Part shown: positions 6,439 through 13,265 of the stretch, one piece after another | Numbering within the stretch: the stretch's first letter is position 1 | How the letters are laid out: the number at the start of each line of letters is the position of its first letter | DNA from: Actinomycetota bacterium | Lineage (GTDB): Bacteria; Actinomycetota; Geothermincolia; Fen-727; Anoxymicrobiaceae | Direction of reading: 5' to 3' | Assembly (NCBI GenBank): GCA_018894655.1 | Contig: JAHIPE010000140.1 | Span: 1-18,550, forward strand | Length of the DNA: 18,550 nt | Position numbers and translations under genes: made by a program | Notes under the pieces: generated by a model | What the model saw: the letters and a program-made list of their open reading frames with translations, nothing else | Told to the model about the DNA's origin: nothing | Database searches by the model: none

Positions 6439-7233
6439 TTGCCCGAACTTCCGGAAGTGGAAGTCAAAAGGCGTTACCTGGAGGGAAACTCCCTCTATAA
6501 GCCAGTGATCCGGGTGGTGGTGCCGGACGCGAGGGTCCTGGATAACGTTACCCCGTCGTCACTCGGGCGGGAGCTCAAGCGGGCGTCTTTCGTCGCGGCC
6601 CGCAGGCGCGGCAAGTACATCCTCCTTCCCACCGACAATGGGAGGACCCTGCTGGTCCACTTCGGCATGACCGGGGACATCTTCTTCCTAGCCAAGGGTG
6701 ACAAGAGGCCTGAGTGGAACCGGGTCGAGTTCCACTTCGATAACGGGAGCTGCCTCCATTACACCAGCAAGCGGGTCCTGGGTAAGATCGCCCTGTTCCC
6801 CACAACCGATGATAACGACATCCCCGATATCGCGAGGTTGGGACCCGAGCCGCTCTCACGCGGCTTCACGTTCAAGAGGTTCCAGGCTATCGTCTCGCCG
6901 CGCGGGAGCGCGATACACAGCGTGTTGATGAACCAGGAGTTGATAGCCGGCATCGGCAATATCTACTCCGACGAGATCACCTTCCAGGCGGGGGTAAGGC
7001 CGGACAGGAAGGCCTCGAGTCTCTCCCCGGAGAGACTCCGCAGGGTATTCGACAGCATGAAGCGGGTGCTACGCCGGGCCATCCAAGCCGGCGCGAACAT
7101 CGATAAATACCCCGACGACTTCATTATTCCCCACAGGAAGCGGGGCGGCAGATGCCCCCGCTGCGGCGGAGCGCTGGTCAAGAAGACGATAGGGGAAAGG
7201 TCCAGCTACTTCTGCCCGACCTGTCAGAACTGA
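6439..7233 (+). CDS. mutM: Formamidopyrimidine-DNA glycosylase / endonuclease VIII family protein
   Basis: A 264-residue Fpg/Nei base-excision repair enzyme that removes oxidised bases and nicks the strand. After Met removal Pro2-Glu3 form the catalytic N-terminus (PELPEVEV); Lys59 in RRRGKYILL is the conserved active-site lysine. The helix-two-turn-helix includes LMNQELIAGIGNIYSDE. A C4 zinc finger uses Cys239, Cys242, Cys259 and Cys262, with Arg254 inside it. The start is TTG with GGGGTGG five bases upstream, fixed by the invariant PELPE. The loop where Fpg has a DPRRFG-type capping motif reads YTSKRVLGKI (about 108-117), so lesion recognition may differ from classical MutM. It is divergent from the ribokinase-channel operon. 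Confidence 0.9.
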   Translation: MPELPEVEVKRRYLEGNSLYKPVIRVVVPDARVLDNVTPSSLGRELKRASFVAARRRGKYILLPTDNGRTLLVHFGMTGDIFFLAKGDKRPEWNRVEFHFDNGSCLHYTSKRVLGKIALFPTTDDNDIPDIARLGPEPLSRGFTFKRFQAIVSPRGSAIHSVLMNQELIAGIGNIYSDEITFQAGVRPDRKASSLSPERLRRVFDSMKRVLRRAIQAGANIDKYPDDFIIPHRKRGGRCPRCGGALVKKTIGERSSYFCPTCQN

Positions 7234-7318
7234 TCTTGCGTTTGATGCCTGTCACCTTCTGCAAGTACTTTGCGACTAAACTTGTTGCGTTTGTACCGGG
7301 TACCATCTTGCGTTTTTA
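7231..7318 (+). repeat. Dispersed short palindromic repeats, copies 3 and 4
   Basis: GTACCGGGTACC (7293-7304), preceded by TTGCGTTT and followed by ATCTTGCGTTTTTA (7305-7318), matches the repeats at 140-176 and 3872-3905. A diverged copy, TCTTGCGTTTGATGCCTGTCACC, begins at the glycosylase stop codon. The pair fills the 96-base gap between two converging genes and could act as a bidirectional mRNA end structure. Confidence 0.55.
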
Positions 7319-7329
7319 AGAAGATGGCG

Positions 7330-7944
7330 TCAGTCGTGTTCCATGAACGGGACTATCCGGGGACCGCCGATCAGGTGCGACATGATATAGACGGTAGCGG
7401 TGCGCTCCACGATCTCCGCGTTGAGCAGCGCGTCCCGGAGTTTCTCCCCGACGGCGACCACACCGTGGTGAGCCAGCAGACACGCGTTACGGTTACCCAG
7501 GGCGGCTACCGCGTTGTCGGCCAGTTCGAGGGAGCCGGGCGGCGCATACTCGGCAAGCTCGATCCCGCCGTAGATCCTGAAGACCTGTTCCTCCAGTATC
7601 GGCGGAATGCCTCTCCCGGCCACGGCGACCGCCGTGGCCATCTTCTGATGGGTGTGGACGACGCCGCCCACCTCCGGCCGCGCCCGGTAGACCGCCAGGT
7701 GCATGTTCACCTCGATCGAGGGTGAGTACCTGCCCTCCACCTTCTCTCCGTCCATGTTCAACACGCACATGTCCTCGGACAGCATCAACCCGTACTCCAG
7801 GGACGTCGGTGTGATTACTACCAGGTCGGTATCGAAGACGCGGGCCGAGCAGTTCCCGGAGGTGCCCGCGACGAGCCCCTGCCGCGCCATCTCCTGGGCG
7901 GTTTCCAGAACATCCTTCATCGCTTCCAGTACCATCGACTCCAT
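7330..7944 (-). CDS. Class II aldolase / adducin-family protein (fuculose-phosphate aldolase or ribulose-phosphate epimerase type)
   Basis: A 204-residue zinc enzyme acting on sugar phosphates. AGTSGNCSAR (about 26-35) is the phosphate-binding loop and VVITPTS the second phosphate motif. SPSIEVNMH carries the likely catalytic glutamate, HTHQ supplies two zinc histidines and AHHGVVAVG the third. Length is in the range of L-fuculose-1-phosphate aldolase and L-ribulose-5-phosphate 4-epimerase, which sequence alone cannot separate. The ATG at 7944 is chosen because GGAGGGG lies five bases upstream. It is divergent from xylulokinase, suggesting a joint pentose or deoxysugar route ending at a ketopentose phosphate. 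Confidence 0.85.
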   Translation of the reverse strand: MESMVLEAMKDVLETAQEMARQGLVAGTSGNCSARVFDTDLVVITPTSLEYGLMLSEDMCVLNMDGEKVEGRYSPSIEVNMHLAVYRARPEVGGVVHTHQKMATAVAVAGRGIPPILEEQVFRIYGGIELAEYAPPGSLELADNAVAALGNRNACLLAHHGVVAVGEKLRDALLNAEIVERTATVYIMSHLIGGPRIVPFMEHD

Positions 7945-7985
7945 GCGATCCCCTCCGTAACGGCCGTGTCCTCCCGGCTTCGGTA

Positions 7986-7995
7986 ATGTTAACAT
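7986..7995. promoter_or_regulatory. Palindrome between divergent aldolase and xylulokinase genes
   Basis: ATGTTAACAT is a perfect 10-bp palindrome, AT-rich inside a GC-rich 120-base divergent intergenic region. Its position suits a shared operator or an overlapping -10 region. No regulator gene is adjacent, so the binding protein is unknown. Confidence 0.35.
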
Positions 7996-8064
7996 AGTTC
8001 TCCCGTCCGTCAGCGGACGGAGCGGGCCTGCGGTGGAATCGAGACCGGTTGGATATGAGGCGAC

Positions 8065-9591
8065 GTGAGCAAGAAAAAAGGTGAAGCCGGATACGCGGTA
8101 GGCCTGGACCTCGGGACCACCGGCGCCAAGGCCGGCCTTATAGACGGCTCCGGGGCGGTACTGGAGACCGCGATGGTGCCGTACGAAACCGCGGCGCCGG
8201 GTCCCGGCTGGGCGGAGCAAGACCCCGAGCAGTGGTGGGGCGCCTCGGTCCAGGCGATAAGCCGGCTGCTGTCCTCGAGCGGGGTGGAGGCAGGCTCGGT
8301 ATCCGGGGTAGGCCTCTCCGGACAGATGCACGGGTCGGTCTTTCTTGACTCGGATCTGTCGGTCATCCGCCCTTGCATCCTCTGGTGCGACCAGCGCGCG
8401 GCCCCACAATGCCGGCAAATAACCGATAGCGTCGGCACCGAGCACCTGGCGGATTGGGTCTCCAACCGTGCGCTGGCCGGGTTCACCGCCCCCAAGGTCC
8501 TGTGGCTGAGGGAAAACGAGCCCGCTAATTACGCGAGGGTACGGGCTCTACTCCTTCCCAAGGACTACGTGAACCTGCGAATGACCGGCAACCTCTCCAC
8601 CGACGCCTCGGACGCCTCAGGAACACTCCTCTTCGATGTCAGGCGTCGCGCCTGGTCAGGGCGCATGCTGGACGCCCTGCAGATTCCCCGGGAGTGGCTC
8701 CCACCGGTCTACGAGTCATCCGACGTGGTAGGAGCGGTCACCGCTGAGGCCGCCGGGGCCACCGGCCTGGAGGCGGGCACGCCGGTCGCGGCTGGAGGCG
8801 CGGACAACGCCTGTGGGGCACTGGGGATGGGGGTTGTCGCGCCCGGCGACGTGGCGGTGAGCATCGGTTCGTCAGGCACCGTCCTTGCACCCACCGAAAA
8901 ACCTGCTATGGACCGGGAGATGGCGCTGCACTCGTTCTGCCACGCGATGCCGGGTACCTGGTACATGATGGGAGTGATGCTCTCCGCCGGGCTATCGCTT
9001 CGCTGGTTCCGTGACCAACTGGGCGAGCCCGAGCGAACTCTTGCCGAGCGGCGCGGCGCAGACCCGTACCGGCTTCTGGACGAGACCGCGGCGGGTGCGC
9101 CTCCGGGATGCTGTGGGCTCATCTTTCTCCCCTACCTCACCGGCGAGCGCACGCCTCACGTCGATCCGAACGCCAAGGGTGTCCTGTTCGGGCTGGACCT
9201 CACCAAGACCCGCGCCCACGTGGTGCGCTCGATCATGGAGGGAGTGGTATTCGGCCTTAACGACTCCGTGCGGATAATGAGACAGCTGGAGATACCTCTC
9301 GAGCGCGTTGTCGCCGCCGGCGGCGGGTCGCGTTCGGCGCTCTGGCTCCAGATACAGGCGGACGTCTTCGAGCTCCCGGTCCGGGTCGCCGGCGAGAGTA
9401 ATGCGGCCATGCTTGGTGCGGCGCTCCTGGGAGCGGTCGCCGGCGGGGCCTTCAGCGGCGTCGAGGAGGCGTGCCGTGCCGCCGTCTCACACGGCGAACC
9501 GGTCAAGCCCGACGGTAGGAACGAAGCCGCCTACCACGAGGCCTACGGCCTTTTCACCTCGCTCTACCCGGCGCTGAAGGGGCTTTTCTAG
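8065..9591 (+). CDS. xylB: Xylulokinase (FGGY family)
   Basis: A 508-residue FGGY carbohydrate kinase that phosphorylates D-xylulose at O5 for entry to the pentose phosphate pathway. The N-terminal ATPase-fold strand reads GLDLGTTGAKAGLID. GQMHGSVFLD and ILWCDQRA contact sugar in XylB. GGADNACGALG carries the catalytic base Asp247, SIGSSGTV is the adenosine/phosphate loop, YLTGERTPH is the typical XylB turn, and AAGGGSRSALW is the second signature. Length is normal. The start is GTG with ATGAGG just upstream. L-xylulose or another ketose is possible for the subfamily, but the motif set favours D-xylulose. Divergent from the class II aldolase. Confidence 0.92.
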   Translation: MSKKKGEAGYAVGLDLGTTGAKAGLIDGSGAVLETAMVPYETAAPGPGWAEQDPEQWWGASVQAISRLLSSSGVEAGSVSGVGLSGQMHGSVFLDSDLSVIRPCILWCDQRAAPQCRQITDSVGTEHLADWVSNRALAGFTAPKVLWLRENEPANYARVRALLLPKDYVNLRMTGNLSTDASDASGTLLFDVRRRAWSGRMLDALQIPREWLPPVYESSDVVGAVTAEAAGATGLEAGTPVAAGGADNACGALGMGVVAPGDVAVSIGSSGTVLAPTEKPAMDREMALHSFCHAMPGTWYMMGVMLSAGLSLRWFRDQLGEPERTLAERRGADPYRLLDETAAGAPPGCCGLIFLPYLTGERTPHVDPNAKGVLFGLDLTKTRAHVVRSIMEGVVFGLNDSVRIMRQLEIPLERVVAAGGGSRSALWLQIQADVFELPVRVAGESNAAMLGAALLGAVAGGAFSGVEEACRAAVSHGEPVKPDGRNEAAYHEAYGLFTSLYPALKGLF

Positions 9592-9593
9592 TG

Positions 9594-9755
9594 TCCCGTC
9601 TCATAAATACGGTGACGCACCGAGAGCGCCTGAGCGCCGCGCCGGCAAGGCGCGCGACTGAGGCGTACTCACTGAGTACGGCGCAGGGAGCCCAGCGCAG
9701 CAGGAGCGGACGGGAGCGGCGTTCGAATGCCATTGTATCTGTTCGCGGGCTCTAA
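9594..9755. repeat. Palindromic non-coding element downstream of xylB
   Basis: Non-coding sequence with nested inverted repeats. The centre is a perfect 15-base palindrome, GTACTCA-C-TGAGTAC (9665-9679). To its left CGCGCC/GGCGCG forms a hairpin. The outer arms, near GTCCCGTCTCATAAATAC and GTATCTGTTCGCGGGCTC, are weakly inverted copies of each other. The layout looks like a dispersed repeat or structured RNA rather than a gene. I see no second copy in this window. Confidence 0.4.
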
Positions 9756-9770
9756 GACGCCGGGCAGGCG

Positions 9771-9796
9771 AAAGGCCGGGGTCGCCCCCGGCCTTT
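9771..9796. terminator. Strong bidirectional hairpin terminator
   Basis: AAAGGCCGGGG (9771-9781) pairs perfectly with CCCCGGCCTTT (9786-9796), an 11-bp stem with a four-base loop. It ends in TTT on both strands, though without a long U-run. It could end xylB transcripts on the plus strand and the structured RNA on the minus strand, whose 3' end lies about 30 bases away. Confidence 0.7.
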
Positions 9797-9826
9797 GCGC
9801 GTGATTCTGTATGGAGACTCAGGCCG

Positions 9827-10000
9827 CCGTTCCTCAGAATGATGACAAATGTGCCATCTCTCCTGATTGACGTTTCTCCAGGGTGCGCCCGCTGTCTCCA
9901 GCGGGTCTTACCTCCCCTCCACGTCCGTTTACCCTCTCCGGGGAACTCCCGGCGAGCGATAGCCAGCGTTCATCTTGGTTTTCGATTAACGCCTTATCAT
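9827..10000 (-). ncRNA. HEARO / IscB omega-RNA-like structured RNA, copy B (stand-alone)
   Basis: On the minus strand: hairpin GCGTT-AATC/GAT-G-AACGC with the same 9-nt loop GAAAACCAA (9983-9975); CCGGG/CCCGG hairpin (9952-9938); long-range helix GACGT/ACGTC (9925-9921/9873-9869); GTAAGAC, then hairpin CCCGCTG/CAGCGGG (9905-9899/9894-9888), then CGCACCCTGG; a terminal hairpin TCAG/CTGA with ATGGCA/TGTCAT; 3' end GAGGAACGG at 9827. The stems differ from copy A yet still pair, which is direct covariation. The 5' boundary is uncertain; a guide would lie upstream of about 10000. No nuclease ORF is adjacent: downstream are a terminator and the xylB 3' end, upstream the lipoprotein 3' end. Confidence 0.77.
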
Positions 10001-10097
10001 GATTCATACTATACCACAACCCTATGCTCTACCAGTATAGCTATTTCGGTCGGGGCGGAAGATTTCATGTGTGTGTAATATCCCAATACTACACATA

Positions 10098-10110
10098 TGT
10101 CATCATGACA
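10098..10110. promoter_or_regulatory. Small palindrome 3' of the lipoprotein gene
   Basis: TGTCAT-C-ATGACA is a perfect 13-base palindrome in an AT-rich stretch between copy B of the structured RNA and the lipoprotein stop. It may be part of a transcript-end structure or a promoter-side operator for the RNA on the minus strand. No function is assigned. Confidence 0.3.
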
Positions 10111-10128
10111 GATAACTGTTAGTTACCC

Positions 10129-10707
10129 CTAGTTAACCTCTTGGAGCTTGTCGACCTTTATCTTCACCGCTGACTTGAAAAGCGCGTCGGCTTTTTTCTG
10201 CAGCTCGGCAAGCCCCTCAAGCGCCGGGCCAGCCTCCCCCATCGCCGCGGTAAGGGCGCTGGAGTCCCCCGTCTCCGCCCATGTCTGAATAGCGGGGGAC
10301 AACTGCTTGAAGATCTCAAGTCCCGCACTGAGAGTCGCCTTCTGGGCGGTGAGGTACTCTATCATGTTGTTCGCGTAATCGACGTAGTCTTCGACACCCT
10401 CCAGGGAAGTGATATTCTTGTACATCTCCTTAACCTGGTCACACTCAGCAATCAAAGCTTCAATGTCCGACCCAACAGTCGCCACGACGGTTGCGTCAAC
10501 CGCGGACAAGTCACCGGAGATCGCCGCGCCGATTATCGCCTCTGTTGACTTGTCTAACTTGTCCGACGCCACGGTCAGGACGTCGTTGGCGGCGTCCGCC
10601 GCTACCATGTACTCCTTTGCCTGGTCGGTGTCACCCCCGCAGCCAACTACCGCGAGCGATGCCACCCCCAGCATCACCACCAGCGCAACCACTAGCACCT
10701 TCTTCAT
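10129..10707 (-). CDS. Predicted lipoprotein, unknown function
   Basis: A 192-residue secreted protein. Residues 1-23 are a lipoprotein signal peptide: MKK, a hydrophobic core, and the lipobox VVGC with lipidated Cys23, followed by GGD. The mature part is acidic and Ala-rich, mostly predicted helix, with heptad-like spacing (about 45-185), and has no cysteine after the anchor. I recognise no enzymatic motif. It could be a helical-bundle surface or stress protein. GGGGGAAGG precedes the ATG. Its leader contains a 9-bp hairpin and a perfect -35/-10 pair upstream, so expression is probably substantial. It is monocistronic and divergent from the pab cluster. Confidence 0.8.
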   Translation of the reverse strand: MKKVLVVALVVMLGVASLAVVGCGGDTDQAKEYMVAADAANDVLTVASDKLDKSTEAIIGAAISGDLSAVDATVVATVGSDIEALIAECDQVKEMYKNITSLEGVEDYVDYANNMIEYLTAQKATLSAGLEIFKQLSPAIQTWAETGDSSALTAAMGEAGPALEGLAELQKKADALFKSAVKIKVDKLQEVN

Positions 10708-10722
10708 TCCTTCCCCCTTCCT

Positions 10723-10744
10723 TTCGGACTCCCTTGAGTCCGAA
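10723..10744 (-). promoter_or_regulatory. Hairpin in the lipoprotein 5' leader
   Basis: TTCGGACTC and GAGTCCGAA form a perfect 9-bp stem around a 4-base loop, 16 bases before the lipoprotein ATG on the minus strand. The ribosome-binding site lies just outside the stem. It may stabilise the mRNA or bind a regulator. Confidence 0.45.
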
Positions 10745-10844
10745 TCCTCGGCCGGTTGAACGTCACATCTTCTTCGCCACGGCCCGCCTTATACCTGCAG
10801 TACCTTCACCCCCCCCGCTGCCGCAGTGCATAGTTCCTTTTTTT

Positions 10845-10870
10845 ATTATACCGCAATACAGCCATGTCAA
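10845..10870 (-). promoter_or_regulatory. Consensus -35/-10 pair with a short spacer, upstream of the lipoprotein gene
   Basis: On the minus strand TTGACA (10870-10865) and TATAAT (10850-10845) both match the sigma-70 consensus exactly, but only 14 bases separate them, against the usual 16-18. Transcription would start near 10838 and give a leader of about 130 bases. Both hexamers arising by chance is unlikely, so the site is probably functional in some form. Confidence 0.5.
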
Positions 10871-10908
10871 GTACCAAGCACGCTTTTTATCCGGCGCGTG
10901 ACCTGAGA

Positions 10909-11055
10909 TATAGTCTACTCTGTAGGACTGGAAGTAATACCCGGCCTGGAGTAGAATACAGGCCCGGAAAACAGAATAAGCCCTTATTCGATAGCGGTAT
11001 GTACAGGCGCTTGAGGGAGCGGCACCCAGCCAGCTGGATGGCTGGGTGTTTTTAG
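10909..11055 (+). promoter_or_regulatory. Untranslated leader of the pab cluster with attenuator-like hairpins
   Basis: A possible -10 (TATAGT, 10909-10914) is followed by three successive hairpins: GGCCTG/CAGGCC (10943-10948/10959-10964), GAATAA/TTATTC (10974-10989) and an intrinsic terminator (11024-11053). The terminator ends 15 bases before the pabA start codon, overlapping the approach to its ribosome-binding site. The layout suits premature termination control of pabA. A frame from 10999 encodes a short peptide containing one Trp, which is too little for classical Trp attenuation. No known riboswitch was recognised. Confidence 0.5.
11024..11053 (+). terminator. Intrinsic terminator just upstream of pabA
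   Basis: ACCCAGCCA (11024-11032) and TGGCTGGGT (11039-11047) form a perfect 9-bp stem with a 6-base loop, followed by GTTTTT. This is the best rho-independent terminator in the window. It lies directly before, not after, a gene. Confidence 0.8.
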
Positions 11056-11068
11056 TGGGAGGCAGGCT

Positions 11069-11644
11069 GTGGCTGGCAGGCGGATTCTCGTGGTCGACAA
11101 CTACGACTCTTTCACCTACAACCTGGTGCAGTTCCTGGGCACCCTGGGAGCCGACCTGATAGTGCACCGCAACGACCACCTCACGCTCTCGGACGTGGAG
11201 CGGGCCAGGCCCGACGGCATAGTCATCTCACCCGGACCCAGGGCGCCGGCCGACGCCGGGCTGAGCAAGGAGATAATACTCTCGTTCGGGCCCAGGATTA
11301 AGACCCTGGGGGTATGCCTGGGGCACCAGTGCATCGGCGAGGCGTTCGGCGGTAAGGTGGTTCGCGCCGGGAGCGTGATGCACGGCAAAACGTCGCCGGT
11401 GCTCCACGACGGCAGGGGGGTGTTCAGGGGGGTGGACTCCCCTTTCGAAGCCGCCCGTTACCACTCCCTGGTCGTCGACGAACGGTCCCTTCCTGCTTGC
11501 CTCGAAGTCAGTAGCCGGACGCCCGACGGGGTGGTTATGGGCCTGCGGCACACCGAGTACCCCGTGGAGGGAATCCAGTTCCACCCTGAGTCGTTCATGA
11601 CCGGGCCGGGGATGGATATCCTCCGTAACTTCCTGGAGTTGTGA
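11069..11644 (+). CDS. pabA: Aminodeoxychorismate synthase component II (glutamine amidotransferase)
   Basis: A 191-residue class I glutamine amidotransferase that supplies ammonia to the chorismate-binding partner. It begins ILVVDNYDSFTYNLVQFL, typical of PabA/TrpG. The nucleophile is Cys83 in GVCLGHQ; His172 and Glu174 in QFHPES complete the triad. PabA and TrpG cannot be separated on sequence, but the next gene is a PabB by its active-site lysine, and a pabC-like gene follows. The GTG start has GGGAGG six bases upstream. Its stop overlaps the next start by four bases (GTGA). An intrinsic terminator immediately upstream suggests attenuation control. Confidence 0.92.
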   Translation: MAGRRILVVDNYDSFTYNLVQFLGTLGADLIVHRNDHLTLSDVERARPDGIVISPGPRAPADAGLSKEIILSFGPRIKTLGVCLGHQCIGEAFGGKVVRAGSVMHGKTSPVLHDGRGVFRGVDSPFEAARYHSLVVDERSLPACLEVSSRTPDGVVMGLRHTEYPVEGIQFHPESFMTGPGMDILRNFLEL

Positions 11645-13092
11645 CGTTGGTGAAGAAAGCCGCCGCGCCGACTGACACGGTAGAGGTCGGCCTCGAGGTA
11701 GTGGACCTGGAAGACGACAGGGAGATGGCCGATATCTTCGATGAGGTCGCGCACCTCGAGCACTCCTGCTTTCTCGACTCCAGCCTGCTGATGCCGCGGT
11801 TCGGCAGGCACTCGTTCATCGGCTTCGACCCTTACCTGGTCCTGACCACCAGGGGGCGCGGGGCCCGGTTCCGCCTGGGGAGCGGTGAGGAAGAGGTCCT
11901 GGACATGGACCCGTTCGACGCCCTCCGCCAGGCGCAGGGCGCTCGGATACTCCGCCCCGGGGCTCGCCCCGGTGGCCTCCCCCCGTTCGTAAGCGGTGGC
12001 ATCGGTTTCCTGTCCTATGAGCTGGGGCGCTACATCGAACGCCTGCCCGAGACGGTGGAGGACGACCTTGACGCGCCGGAGATGGCGTTCTGCTTCTTCG
12101 ATAGCATACTGGTCGCTGACCACGCCAGCGGGAGGAAGGCGCTGGTTGTCTCGGTGCCGCGGGGCCTTGACCCGGCCCCGGTGGTCCGTCAGTCGCTCGA
12201 GCGCATCGCCCCGGGCGCGGGGGTAGGCCGGTCAGGGGGACCCCCGCTGGCCGGGCCGGGAGCCACGCTGCAGTTCGAGTCCGGGTTCACCAGGGACGAG
12301 TACCTGGAGGCGGTGAGCAGGGTCAAGGAGTTTATCGTCGCCGGTGATATATACCAGGCGAACATATCCCAGAGGTTCAGTGCCCCCCTGCTGGAGCCCG
12401 CCTGGCACCTGTACCGGCGCCTGCGGGTGCTCAACGCCGCCCCGTTCAGCGCCTACCTGAACTTCGGCGAGTTCGCGGTTGCTTCATCGTCCCCGGAGCG
12501 CTTCCTTGCGGTAGACGGGCGCTCGGTCGAGACCCGGCCGATAAAGGGGACCAGGCCGCGCGGGGACGATCCCGCCGAGGACGAACGCCAGAAGCGAGAG
12601 TTGCTGGCCAGCGCCAAGGACTTGGCCGAGCTCTCCATGATAGTGGACCTGGAGAGGAACGACCTGGGCCGGGTCTGCGATTACGGTAGCGTGGTCGTGG
12701 AGGAGCACGCCGAACTGGAGTCGTACGCGACTGTCCATCACCTGGTATCCACCGTGACGGGAAAACTACACGAGGGCAAGGATATGATAGACCTGCTCAG
12801 GGCCACGTTTCCCGGAGGCTCGATAACCGGCGCCCCCAAGATACGGTCCATAGAGATCATCGACGAACTGGAGCCGACCGCCCGCAGCGTGTACACCGGT
12901 GGCATAGGTTACCTGGGCGCCGATGGAAGCCACGATATCAACATCGCCATACGCACATTGATGATCAAGGGCGGCCGGGTCTACTTCCAGGTCGGCGGGG
13001 GGATAGTCGCCGACAGCGACCCCGAGGCCGAGTACCAGGAGACACTGGACAAGGGAAAGGCGATCACGAGGACGATCCTGGCCGAGTCCTGA
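11641..13092 (+). CDS. pabB: Aminodeoxychorismate synthase component I
   Basis: A 483-residue chorismate-utilising enzyme that converts chorismate plus ammonia to 4-amino-4-deoxychorismate. The N-terminal domain includes GGIGFLSYELGRYIE. The catalytic domain has AGDIYQANISQRF, then TRPIKGTRPRG with Lys302. That lysine is the PabB-type nucleophile, where anthranilate synthase (TrpE) has Ala in PIAGT. LSMIVDLERNDLGRVC, FPGGSITGAPKIRSIEII and GGGIVADSDPEAEYQET supply the Mg2+ and substrate sites. The GTG start overlaps the pabA stop by four bases, so the subunits are translationally coupled. Length is normal for the family. Confidence 0.94.
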   Translation: MTLVKKAAAPTDTVEVGLEVVDLEDDREMADIFDEVAHLEHSCFLDSSLLMPRFGRHSFIGFDPYLVLTTRGRGARFRLGSGEEEVLDMDPFDALRQAQGARILRPGARPGGLPPFVSGGIGFLSYELGRYIERLPETVEDDLDAPEMAFCFFDSILVADHASGRKALVVSVPRGLDPAPVVRQSLERIAPGAGVGRSGGPPLAGPGATLQFESGFTRDEYLEAVSRVKEFIVAGDIYQANISQRFSAPLLEPAWHLYRRLRVLNAAPFSAYLNFGEFAVASSSPERFLAVDGRSVETRPIKGTRPRGDDPAEDERQKRELLASAKDLAELSMIVDLERNDLGRVCDYGSVVVEEHAELESYATVHHLVSTVTGKLHEGKDMIDLLRATFPGGSITGAPKIRSIEIIDELEPTARSVYTGGIGYLGADGSHDINIAIRTLMIKGGRVYFQVGGGIVADSDPEAEYQETLDKGKAITRTILAES

Positions 13093-13128
13093 CCGAGCCG
13101 TTCCCCGACCGGGGTTCATAAGCGCCGC

Positions 13129-13196
13129 CTTGAGCTAAGTACCCCGGTGCGGTAATCCACCAACTTGAGTTAAGGCACGCCGGTGCTGTAACTTAC
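13129..13196 (+). repeat. Tandem 35-base direct repeat with promoter-like spacing
   Basis: Two imperfect copies (13129-13160 and 13164-13196) each read CTTGAG-Y-TAAG, then CCGGTGC, then GTAA. Both contain TTGAGY followed 17-18 bases later by TAATCC or TAACTT, resembling two weak promoters in series. They lie in the 173-base gap between pabB and the flavodoxin, so the flavodoxin may have its own transcription start or a pair of regulator sites. Confidence 0.45.
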
Positions 13197-13265
13197 AATG
13201 ACAAGGAGTACCGAGACGCTCCCGGCCGGCATGCTGTCCGGGGGGGCACCGGAGAAGGAGGTTAA

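Noticed and set aside
10999..11055. Leader peptide for tryptophan-type attenuation of pabA
   Set aside because: The short peptide has a single Trp, no ribosome-binding site of note and ends on the terminator itself; the downstream enzyme is PabB (PIKGT), not TrpE.
11641..13092. Anthranilate synthase (trpE) assignment
   Set aside because: The active-site motif is PIKGT with a lysine at residue 302, which marks aminodeoxychorismate synthase; TrpE carries PIAGT.
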